Origin: an uncultured bacterium
Lineage (GTDB): Bacteria > Verrucomicrobiota > Kiritimatiellia > PWTM01
Direction: 5' to 3'
DNA length: 64,000 nt
NCBI GenBank assembly: GCA_938005705.1
Contig: CALLML010000003.1
Location: 1-64,000, forward strand
The notes beneath the pieces are model-generated. The model did no database searches and was not told the DNA's origin. It saw nothing but the letters and a program-made list of their open reading frames with translations. Made by a program: the position numbers and the translations under genes. This document shows, in pieces, positions 1 through 8,740 of this stretch. Each line of letters starts with the position of its first letter. Position 1 is the first letter of the stretch.

Positions 1-1134
1 GGCACCGCCATGGCGTGCGGACGCAAGACCAACAACGGCATGTTGGGCCGGCTCCCAGACGGCACGCCGCTGCCGAGTATCGCCGAGTTGTTTCGAGACG
101 CAGGACGTCGAGTCGGCATTCTCTCCTCGGTCCCGATCAACCATGCGACCCCTGCCGCTTTCTATGCGAAGGCCGGAGCGCGCGGGGATTATTATGAGAT
201 TGGACTGATGGCCATCGCTTCTCGTTTTGACGTTTTGGGCGGAAGCACCTTTTCCGATGCGAGCGGCAGAAATAATCCGCAACGCCCCATCGAGAGTCTC
301 TGGGAAAAGGCCGCGGCGGCGGGCTACGCCATCATCCGCACGCCGGATGAACTCCGCGCTGTCGGCCTGGGAAAGCGGGTCATTATAGCACCGAACAATC
401 TCCACGTTGGCGTTCGCATTCCCGCGGCGCCCCCGTTCGATCCGGCTCGGGACATCTCCCTGGCCCAGATGACGGCGAAAGCGCTCGAACTCCTTGAAAA
501 CCCCGCCGGTTTCTTCCTCATGGTGGAGGGCGGAGCGATTGACTGGGCCTCCCACGCGAACGATACCGTCGGCGTCATCGCTGAAACGCTGGCCTTTGAT
601 GATGCGGTGGCGGTCGTGAAAGCTTACGCGGAATCGCATCCGGACACACTGCTGATTGTTACGGCGGATCATGAGACCGGCGGGCTGCGTTTCCGGGCGG
701 GATATACCGCGGAGCGCGCGCGAGAGCTGCTGAATCGCCAAACTCTGTCGCGAGAGGCGTTGATCAAATGGTTGAGCGATGATGCTGAAAAAGCCCACGG
801 AGGTCCGGACGCGGCGTGGCTAGCGGCCCGGGAAAAGATCGCAAAGGGGCTGGGATTACCGGACGAGGAGCGGCTCCTCACGCTGGAAAAGGACTTCCGC
901 AAACTGCTCACCGCTGATGCCGGCCAACGCGCCGATGTCGCGGCGGTGCTCGTTCGCGTCGCCTCCGCAGTGCGCGACGAGCTCGCGGGCATCCAGTGGA
1001 CGACCGGTCACCACACGGCGGACGATGTGCCGCTCTTCGCGTCGGGACCGGGTGCGGAACGATTCGCCGGCACGCAGGATAACACGCGCATCTTTGAGCA
1101 TATCCAGGCTCTGTTGCAGGCGGCAGCCCCTTGA
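1..1134 (+). CDS. alkaline phosphatase family protein (5' truncated by window edge)
   Basis: Motifs MVEGGAIDWASHANDT, VTADHETGG and TGHHT typical of bacterial alkaline phosphatases; ORF is open to the window start. Confidence 0.85.
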   Translation, partial: GTAMACGRKTNNGMLGRLPDGTPLPSIAELFRDAGRRVGILSSVPINHATPAAFYAKAGARGDYYEIGLMAIASRFDVLGGSTFSDASGRNNPQRPIESLWEKAAAAGYAIIRTPDELRAVGLGKRVIIAPNNLHVGVRIPAAPPFDPARDISLAQMTAKALELLENPAGFFLMVEGGAIDWASHANDTVGVIAETLAFDDAVAVVKAYAESHPDTLLIVTADHETGGLRFRAGYTAERARELLNRQTLSREALIKWLSDDAEKAHGGPDAAWLAAREKIAKGLGLPDEERLLTLEKDFRKLLTADAGQRADVAAVLVRVASAVRDELAGIQWTTGHHTADDVPLFASGPGAERFAGTQDNTRIFEHIQALLQAAAP

Positions 1135-1227
1135 ATGGACTTTGGGGACGGAAAGCAGAAAAGCCTTCAAAACCGGTTGCCTTTTCATCGTCCTCCCGGT
1201 CGGCCTTCGCTATAATACACCGCAATT

Positions 1228-1533
1228 ATGGCCATCCCGCAAAGAGAGCCTTTCGGGGAACTTCGGCGACTGGCCCGATTGTTTTGGGATCATCCGCTTT
1301 CCGAGGCGGACTTCGAGCGGCACGCCGTGTGGGTGGCGGAGCGCGTCCTTGATTTTGGCGATCTGGAGGACGTGCAGTCGCTTCAACGGCGCTACGGCCG
1401 GGAGCGGTTTTTGGAACTCGCCGCGCAGGCCGTCTGCGTTTCGCCGCGCACCCAACGGCTGTGGACCTGCATCCTCGAGCAGGAGGGCTATCCATGCACA
1501 CGGAAATTCTCCCGTCCGGCGCATCGGCGTTGA
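1228..1533 (+). CDS. DUF6922-like small protein, putative partner of AbiEii-like nucleotidyltransferase
   Basis: RLFWDHPLSEADFERHAVWVAERVLDFGDLEDVQSLQRRYG..LSP-like pattern; directly upstream of an AbiEii-like ORF. Confidence 0.55.
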   Translation: MAIPQREPFGELRRLARLFWDHPLSEADFERHAVWVAERVLDFGDLEDVQSLQRRYGRERFLELAAQAVCVSPRTQRLWTCILEQEGYPCTRKFSRPAHRR

Positions 1534-2128
1534 TGGAGCGTCTTTCGGCGGATCCGGCGTCGGTGCTGCGCGGATGGACGCTGGCCGGCGGCGCCGGATT
1601 GGCGCTGCGCCTCGGCCACCGATATTCCGACGACCTCGATTTTTTCCGAAATGATCCAATCGATATCCCGAAACTTCTCCGAAATCTGCGGGCGCACGGC
1701 GAGTGCGAAGTGTGGCAGGAGGATCCGACACCCAGACGGTGAGGTTGGCCGAAACCAAATGCTTATTCTTTCTTTCACGCGGCCGATCCCTTTTTATTCC
1801 CTGCGGCGTCGTTTCTGGGTTTTTTCTGGCCGATCCGCGGGATATCGGACTCATGAAACCGGCCGCCGTGTCGGGGCGTGGCGCGCGAAAGGTTTTCGTG
1901 GATTTGTTTGTCCTGCTGCGTTCTCCGCCTTCGCTGCGGGATTACTTCGAGTGGCTGCCGAAAAAATACGGCCCGGGTCGCGCCGACGCCTATCACATTC
2001 TCAAAAGCCTGGTGTATTTCGACGATGCCGAACGCGAGCCGATGCCGAGGATGCGGATTCCGTTCGACTGGAACGAATGCCGCCACTTTTTTGAGCGAGA
2101 GGCGCGGCGAATCATCCTGGACGCCTGA
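1494..2128 (+). pseudogene. AbiEii/AbiGii-family nucleotidyltransferase split by a frameshift
   Basis: Frame of 1461-1742 encodes LAGGAGLALRLGHRYSDDLDFF; frame of 1703-2128 encodes DTQTVRLAETKCLFFL..LADPRDIGLMKPAAVSGRGARKVFVDLFVLL, the usual continuation of the same family. Confidence 0.7.
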
Positions 2129-2466
2129 GGCGCGGTGGAGCGGCGGGGAAAGGCGCCAATGGTTATCCCCCGGACGCGCCGTGAAGATTTGTGGAACGAT
2201 GCCCTTGAGCAGCCCCGCCTTGGGGGGGTACGCTCGGAGGGCTGGTTCGATTTTCTTTTTGACCGCAGATTTCGCAGATGAGCGCGGATAGGGGTTCTCG
2301 CCCCCCTTTTATCTGCGTACATCTGCGTCATCTGCGGTTCGATTCCTCACCCCGGCGCGGAACGGAGTCCGCGCCCTACCATTTTCTCCGCTCTCCGCGT
2401 CCTTCGCGCCTCTGCGGTGAAACCTTTCTGACCCGCCGTTCGGCCTTCGCGGTTGAACGCTGTCGG

Positions 2467-3429
2467 TTATCCGCGGCGCCGGCGCAGCAGCGAATACGCG
2501 CCCGCGCCGCCGATCAGCAGCGCTAGGCTCGAAGGCTCCGGAACCAGCTCGACATATTTCGCCGCCATGCGCGAGCCGATCGTTTGCGTGCTGGCCTCGT
2601 TGAAATGAACGGTGTTGGGGACTATGTTCAAATCGTCGGTATTAATCCAGCCGTTGCGCGGCCCGGCCTCTCCCACCGCCACCTGTGCGGCCCGAACGAT
2701 ATTGAAGCCTTCCTCGTTATATCCATTAGCCCTCCACCAATCCGTAACCTGCGCCGTCGAGAGCCGCACCGTCACCGCGACCATTTCCGAATTCCACTGA
2801 TTGCGAACTCCGGTAAAGAGGTCCGTGAGGTTCTGCTGGTAGGCGTTCGCGTAGGTCCGATCTCCCTGATCGCCCTCGCCTTGAATCCAGAGAAAGCCTT
2901 TGACCGACGCCGTGTGCCCCGCATCGGTCAGGGCGGCGAGTGCGGCGTTCACCTCGGCCAGCATGCCGTCATAGATCTGGTTTCGGTCGTTGACATTCCA
3001 GCCTTCGCGATCCGTGCGTTGGGCAAGCGAGGTGGAGTTGAAGGTGTATTTGACGATAGCGATGTTGCGGGTGGGCAGAGCGGCAGCGAGGTCATGGCCC
3101 AGCGTGATTTCCGGCCCAAAACCGGAACCGCCGGATGGAACCCGGCTCGAAAATACGGAGGTCGAACCCTTCGCCTGCGGAGCGAGATTCCCCCACGTGC
3201 CATTGCTGCTGAGCACGCCATTGGAACTGTTGTCGGGCCACCACCCGAAATTATACCAGAACTTCACGTTGGTCTGCGGCGATTGAAGCTCCACCGGCAG
3301 ATTCGCCGCGTTGTTGTCGTAATTGACTCCCTGCGACTGTCCCGCGAGGATAAAGACATCGTAATCCAGGGCGAGCACCGGCGCGATGAGCGACAAAAGC
3401 GATAGGAGCCATACGGGAACGCGTTTCAT
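2467..3429 (-). CDS. sialate O-acetylesterase/SGNH-like secreted protein with PEP-CTERM sorting tail
   Basis: VFILAGQSQGVN, FLWIQGEGDQGD; C-terminus VPEPSSLALLIGGAGAYSLLRRRRG; N-terminal signal peptide from MKRVPVWLLSLLSL. Confidence 0.75.
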   Translation of the reverse strand: MKRVPVWLLSLLSLIAPVLALDYDVFILAGQSQGVNYDNNAANLPVELQSPQTNVKFWYNFGWWPDNSSNGVLSSNGTWGNLAPQAKGSTSVFSSRVPSGGSGFGPEITLGHDLAAALPTRNIAIVKYTFNSTSLAQRTDREGWNVNDRNQIYDGMLAEVNAALAALTDAGHTASVKGFLWIQGEGDQGDRTYANAYQQNLTDLFTGVRNQWNSEMVAVTVRLSTAQVTDWWRANGYNEEGFNIVRAAQVAVGEAGPRNGWINTDDLNIVPNTVHFNEASTQTIGSRMAAKYVELVPEPSSLALLIGGAGAYSLLRRRRG

Positions 3430-3515
3430 GGCGACAACTCCGAGAACACAACACCCACGGCGGCAGATAATGGGCTCCGCCGACGTGGGTGTCGCTAACA
3501 TCCGCTTGATAATTT

Positions 3516-4277
3516 TCAGGCCGCGATACGGCGACGACGACGAACGACAACGGCCGCCCCCACCGCGCCCATGATCATGGCCATGCCGGAGGGCTCTGGA
3601 ATCACAATGTTATCAACGTAGATGCCGTCAACGTTGCTATTGCTGGAGCTGTAAGCAGTGAATGAAATATGGGTCAACTGTGTCGCCGTGTAGCGGAAAT
3701 TCCACGTGCTTGTGCCACTATTAATGGTCAATTGCGTGAAACTGCTGTTTCCAAAACTTCCGCCTTTGACGAAAATCTGCTGCGTGTTAGTGCTCACATC
3801 CACTTGAATTCGGAAGCGATACCACGTGTTCGCCGCGAAAGAAGTCGTCTGATCGAAATTTGTTTGAGTACCATCATTGAAGGTGTACCAGTCAAACACG
3901 CCTGGATCGTCATATCCATATCCCGCGCAACGATCGGTTAATGCAGTGCCTTTCGCCAAATACGGTGCGATGTTGGTCGTGTTTTCGCTGTTGATCGCGT
4001 AGAAATCGAACTCCATGGCGCCGGTGCCCGTGATTATCTCAGCGATGGGCAGGGCATAGGTGGTGATATTCGCGCCAGTGCCTGTTGTATCTCGGATTCT
4101 CAGACGGTTGCTGCCATCAAAGGCGACAACATCCGTGGTGGCGCCGGATACATTCCAACCGCTAAGAGGGTGTGACCCCTCGAAATCCAGCACCAAAACC
4201 GCCGACGCGTTCAATGCGGCGGCTGCGCAAAGCACGACGATCCATTTGACGGCTGTCTTATGTATGGCTTCTTTCAT
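3516..4277 (-). CDS. PEP-CTERM sorting domain protein, extracellular
   Basis: Signal peptide MKEAIHKTAVKWIVVLCAAAALNASA; C-terminus VIPEPSGMAMIMGAVGAAVVVRRRRRIAA. Confidence 0.75.
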   Translation of the reverse strand: MKEAIHKTAVKWIVVLCAAAALNASAVLVLDFEGSHPLSGWNVSGATTDVVAFDGSNRLRIRDTTGTGANITTYALPIAEIITGTGAMEFDFYAINSENTTNIAPYLAKGTALTDRCAGYGYDDPGVFDWYTFNDGTQTNFDQTTSFAANTWYRFRIQVDVSTNTQQIFVKGGSFGNSSFTQLTINSGTSTWNFRYTATQLTHISFTAYSSSNSNVDGIYVDNIVIPEPSGMAMIMGAVGAAVVVRRRRRIAA

Positions 4278-4470
4278 ATTTACCCTTTTCGTTCGGCGAT
4301 TCGCCTTCTCGAACCGCCGCCCTTTCTTACTCTGACGCCCACCCAAAGCGCCTTCTCCCCCAGCGGTTATTCGAATCCTGCGCGCGTTATGTGCCGCAGC
4401 CGCTCGAAATTCGGAAGCGAAATGTTAGGCAAACAGTTGCTTTCTAAGAATAACGTGATAGAAAGTTCGC

Positions 4471-5622
4471 ATGGACGTTCCGGAAAAAACGACGCGGGCT
4501 CGCCGCGTGACGTTGCGGGACGTGGCGATCCTGGCAGGGGCGCATGTCGGTACGGTTTTGAAGGCGTTGGCGGGCGCGGGCGCGATGACGGAGGCGACGC
4601 GGGCGCGGATTCGCGCGGCGGCGGAGAAACTCGGCTACACGCCGGATCCGATGCTGCGGGCGCTGGCGAACTATCGCAACGCGCTGCGCGAGGAATCGTT
4701 TCACGGCACGCTGGCCTGGCTGCTGCTAGACCAGGATCGCGATCCCATCACGGCGCGAACTTTGGCTGCGTTGTGGGCTGATGCAGAGGCAGCGGCCCGG
4801 AAAATGGGATACCGGTTAGAAGCATTTCGTCGGGAGGGCCTTCCGCCGGGCCGATTGGAGGCGATCCTGCGGGCGCGGGGTATCGCGGGGCTTCTCATTC
4901 CGCCGCTGAGATTGCCCGGGCAGTCTCTCGAGATGGACTTCGCAGAATTCGCCGTCGTGGCGATCGGGTCTTCGATCATGGATTCGCGCCCGCACCGGGT
5001 GCAACCCCAACAGTATCTCAATATGCGGCGGCTGCTCCAGGCGCTGCGCGAGCGCGGCTACCGCCGTATCGGTTTCTGTCTGCACCGTCGTTTAGATGAG
5101 CGGACGCAAAGCGCTTACAGCGCCGGTTTTTGGATCGAACAGCGGGCCTGGCCGCCCGCGGAGCGATCGCCTTTGGCGCTGTTGAGGGAGGACGCCGCGG
5201 GCGGAGAGGCGGCCTTTCGAAAGTGGTTCAAGGCCCATTGTCCCGACCACCTGATCGGCATCCCGGGCATTCTCAGCGGCTGGTGTGATGCCGCGGGTTT
5301 TCCGCGGATTCCGATTTCCTTTTTCGGCGACCCGCGTTTCGGGTATCTGCCGGAACAACAGCGGGGCGGAATCTTGATGGACGAGCAATGGCCGATCATC
5401 TGCGCGCGCGCGCTGCGAATGCTCGACGATCAAATCCGGCACGGGGAGCGAGGGCCGACGACGACTCCGATGATTCTGGAGATTCCGGGGGCGCTCACGC
5501 GAGGCGGTCGGAGGATTGTTGAACGTGGGATGTGGGACGTGGGGAAATCGGCGGGCAGGAGACCCGGCTTTGCTGGCGCTACGCCGGGCCAAGCTGTCCG
5601 CCCTATCGGGATTGATGCGTAA
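4471..5622 (+). CDS. LacI-family transcriptional regulator
   Basis: N-terminal HTH RVTLRDVAILAGAHVGTVLKAL..TRARIRAAAEKLGYTPDPMLRALANYR; periplasmic-binding-like C-terminal domain. Confidence 0.8.
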   Translation: MDVPEKTTRARRVTLRDVAILAGAHVGTVLKALAGAGAMTEATRARIRAAAEKLGYTPDPMLRALANYRNALREESFHGTLAWLLLDQDRDPITARTLAALWADAEAAARKMGYRLEAFRREGLPPGRLEAILRARGIAGLLIPPLRLPGQSLEMDFAEFAVVAIGSSIMDSRPHRVQPQQYLNMRRLLQALRERGYRRIGFCLHRRLDERTQSAYSAGFWIEQRAWPPAERSPLALLREDAAGGEAAFRKWFKAHCPDHLIGIPGILSGWCDAAGFPRIPISFFGDPRFGYLPEQQRGGILMDEQWPIICARALRMLDDQIRHGERGPTTTPMILEIPGALTRGGRRIVERGMWDVGKSAGRRPGFAGATPGQAVRPIGIDA

Positions 5623-5651
5623 TACGACCGAAATCCCGCGAAAAATCACGG

Positions 5652-5694
5652 ATCGAATGGGGACGCGGGGCTCGTGGTCCCGCGTCCCTTCCAC
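5652..5694 (-). ncRNA. group II intron domain VI-like hairpin with 3' end
   Basis: Minus strand GTGGAAGGGACGCGGGACCACGAGCCCCGCGTCCCCATTCGAT: 10-bp stem, unpaired A seven nt from the CGAT end, directly after the domain V-like element. Confidence 0.7.
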
Positions 5695-5728
5695 ACCACC
5701 GGACGTGCGGTTTTCCACATCCGGCGGT
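5695..5728 (-). ncRNA. group II intron domain V
   Basis: 34-nt ACCGCCGGATGTGGAAAACCGCACGTCCGGTGGT: 9 bp + 2-nt bulge (CG at 24-25) + 5 bp + 4-nt loop, CGC at positions 3-5 with a G.U wobble, which is canonical DV geometry. Confidence 0.8.
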
Positions 5729-6079
5729 TGAATGACCTGATGCACGTCCCAACCACATGCGCCAGCTTTATCAGACTTGGGCCTCGCGCCCGTTTCCCGA
5801 CCAGAATCCACCGGCTGTTCTTCGGATCGCCGTCGGGGACGGGTCCTTCCAGACCTTGCCCCGCTGTCGATTTGTGGTCCTTTCACCCGATCTTTCGGGC
5901 GTCGTGGTCGTTGTATAACCGTCGTTCTTCGGCCCTTCGCTCCGCTCAGCTTTCACCGGGCGTCTTCGCTTCTACGGTCTCTGCTGACTACAGCCGGTAT
6001 TGGGGCACGACGGCGTCCTCCGCGATGAGCCGTCCCGGTTCGACACATAGGGTATGGCAGTTGGCCATGAAGTAGTAGA

Positions 6080-6614
6080 CGACCACGGGTTCGAGCCGCC
6101 ACATGCGGACGGAAGACCGCGAAATCGAAATCATTGTTGGCGTTCGGAAAATAGGCGATGCCGCCCCGCTCGCGCGCGCAGGTCTCGCAGATGAACGTCA
6201 TCCCGGTGGGCAGCCGCGGGTGGACGGCGATCGCGGACACATCGATGCCGTTGGCGCGCAGCAAATCGCGGAAGGCGCGACCCGGCCCGGTCCAGCCCGC
6301 CGAACCGGTCAGCGCCCAGGTAAGCCGCCGACGGCGACTCGAAGTCCTGCCCGCGCCAGCAACGGCGCCATATTGCCCGGGCCTCCGGCCGTGGCCGAAC
6401 CGCCCACGATCCACACGTCATACTGTTACGGCGAGTAGTTCGGCAGGTCTTCCGTGTGGCACTTGACCAGCCCGCCCGGCCCCACCAGCCGGTCCGCGAA
6501 ATCGAACTCCGGGCGGCGGAGATCGAGCACCAGCGTATTCAAGATGAGCACATCAGCCCGCCGGTTCATGGGGCGCTTCTCCGGACTCCGGAACTCGCCG
6601 ACACGTCGGGACAC
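6080..6614 (-). pseudogene. PfkB-family carbohydrate kinase pseudogene (limits approximate)
   Basis: ADVLILNTLVLDLRRPEFDFADRLV..NYSP, in-frame TAA, QYDVWIVGGSATAGGPGNMAPLLARAGLRVAVGG, frameshift, YLGADRFGG, frameshift, GIDVSAIAVHPRLPTGMTFICE..GGIAYFPNANNDFDF. Confidence 0.7.
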
Positions 6615-6633
6615 GAAGCGATGGCCCGCCGAC

Positions 6634-7440
6634 TCAATCCAGGGCTTCCATCTCGTCCAAATGACTGAGCACTTTGTGGAAGGCCTCAGCCACGCGCAGC
6701 GCCAGTTCCCGTCCGTTGGGCAGACGCAGGGGCATGGTCATGCCCGTGTGCCAGCCGCAATGCTTCGTAGCCACGGGAAACTGGGCAAGGTCATAGGTGA
6801 CGCGGCTGTCGGTGCAGGACCATGGGCAGCCGTCTCCGTAAGCGTTCTTCGCGGCGATCGCCGTCATCTCCGGCAACGGCCACGCCTGCCAGATGCTGGT
6901 TTCAACGCCTTCCGCCACCAGCGCGCGCACCAGCTTGTCGCGAAACTGTCCGGCATCGGGCACGTGTCCCTGGGCCTCCATGTCGAAGCGAACGGTATAG
7001 TTGTAGTAGTTGTGGCCGAAACGGGTGTCGGGGACGGTCGGGCGGATGAGCGCGGGGCAACCTTCCAGCGCCTCGTGCAGGGTGAGCGCGTTTTCGCGGA
7101 TGGTGGCGAGATAGTCGTCTAATCGGGCCAGTTGCGCGCGCACGAACGCGGCAACGAGCTCGGTGCTGCGGTACTTCCACCCCATGCCTTAGGAGGGATG
7201 CGGATCGCCCACCGAAGGCCGGCTGTGCTCGCCGAAATAGTGCAGTTTCCGGCCGCGCTCGAAGAGCTCGGAATCGTTGGAAACCAGAAATCCGCCTTCG
7301 CCGCAGCAATGAATGTTGTTGTGGTTGCAACTGAAGGTCGCCAATTCGCCGAAAGTCCCGACCTCACAACCGTCCGATGCTTCTTCCAAGCATTGCCGGC
7401 CGGGTAACTCGCAGACGGCGTGAAAGTCGTCCCTCCAATG
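6634..7440 (-). pseudogene. DegT/DnrJ/EryC1/StrS-type aminotransferase pseudogene, N-terminally truncated (right limit approximate)
   Basis: CLEEASDGCEVGTFGELATFSCNHNNIHCCGEGGFLVSNDSELFERGRKLHYFGEH..PHPS, in-frame TAA (7186-7188), GMGWKYRSTELVAAFVRAQLARL..; both parts are in the same frame. Confidence 0.7.
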
Positions 7441-7927
7441 CAATCGCAGGCCAATAAAGGGTCGGGTTCCACCCCGACCATACGGCTTCACAGAGGCGGG
7501 GGGGAGACCTCCCTTCACGCGTTGCATGGAAGGGCGCGGTTTCACCCGCGCGGTTGGCGGTCGCGTTTGCACTGGACTCAAGGCAAGGGGCCGGCCTCTC
7601 CAGCCGATATTCGGGCCGCCCTTCTCCTGTTCTGATGTTGGCTCATGCTCTTCGCCGCATCATTCTTTTCTTCCCCAATTGCTCCAGATCTGGATACAGA
7701 TATCGCCCAACGAAAACGAGTCAAATATGGTCCGTTTCTCTTCCTCAGGGCAGACAAAGTCGCCCCGAACAAAGAATCGCCATAGTAATTCGTAGAAGCT
7801 CACCCAACGGATTATACTGATTCGTTGCCTCTCGCCTTCACATTTTGTGCCCCCCCGCGCTTCTCCTCAGAAAGCAAATGCATTTGACCCGGAATCGTTT
7901 TACTCGCACATTGTGAGACCGGTTCAC

Positions 7928-8740
7928 ATGCAAACTCAACCGCCATCCATTACGATCGAAGACGCGGAGGTCCTTCGGCAGGAGCCTTGGCAGGGTGGCT
8001 ACCATCTGCTCGTGTTGAGGGCCCCGTTCATCGCCCCTCGCGTTCAGCCGGGACAATTCGTACATACTCGGCTTACAGCGCCGGCGGATGCGATTCTTCG
8101 CCGACCTTTCAGCGTGTTCAAGGCAGACGGTGATACGCTCCAGATTCTGTACAAGCCCGTGGGACGCGGCACCTCGGCGATGTGCGCGCTGCGCCCGGGC
8201 GATTCGCTGAGTCTCATTGGCCCGCTCGGACGCGGTTTCCCTCTTCCCCGCCCCGACGCCGTGCCGGTGATTGTCGCGGGCGGCTACGGAATGGCTGCTC
8301 TCTACTTGCTCGCTAAAACTTGTCCCCGTCCGGGCCTGGCCTTTTTCGGCGGCGCCACCGTGGAGGATATCCTTTGCGTGTCCGATTTTGAAGTGCTCGG
8401 ATGGGAAGTCCGCGTTGCCACTGAAGATGGTTCGCGCGGCGTGCACGGTCTGGTCACTGCACCACTGGATGCCTTCCTGGCGAACCCCTCGCGCCCTTCC
8501 ACGATTGAATTGTTTGCCTGCGGGCCGAACGGCATGTTGCGAGCCATTGCAGAACGCGCCCACCATTATTCGCTACCCGCCTGGGTCTCGATGGATCGGA
8601 ACATGGGGTGTGGCCTCGGGGCCTGTCTGACCTGTGTGCAAAAAGTGCGTGGGCCCAACGGTCATGCGGTCTGGGCACGCGTATGCAAAGAAGGACCCGT
8701 CTTCGACGCACAAACTATTCTCTGGGAGGACGAGGCATGA
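7928..8740 (+). CDS. pyrK: dihydroorotate dehydrogenase electron transfer subunit (PyrK-like)
   Basis: FAD/NAD reductase motifs RRPFSVF, GPLGRGF, VAGGYGMAALYLLA; C-terminal CGLGACLTC..C [2Fe-2S] motif; overlaps pyrD by ATGA. Confidence 0.85.
   Translation: MQTQPPSITIEDAEVLRQEPWQGGYHLLVLRAPFIAPRVQPGQFVHTRLTAPADAILRRPFSVFKADGDTLQILYKPVGRGTSAMCALRPGDSLSLIGPLGRGFPLPRPDAVPVIVAGGYGMAALYLLAKTCPRPGLAFFGGATVEDILCVSDFEVLGWEVRVATEDGSRGVHGLVTAPLDAFLANPSRPSTIELFACGPNGMLRAIAERAHHYSLPAWVSMDRNMGCGLGACLTCVQKVRGPNGHAVWARVCKEGPVFDAQTILWEDEA

Noticed and set aside
5092-5886. 264-aa minus-strand ORF across LacI and the intron element
   Set aside because: Antisense to the LacI gene and reads through the intron DV/DVI; no domain.
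7119-7581. Possible intact aminotransferase split into two functional polypeptides
   Set aside because: In-frame stop, missing N-terminus and neighbouring multi-lesion pseudogene make decay the simpler explanation.
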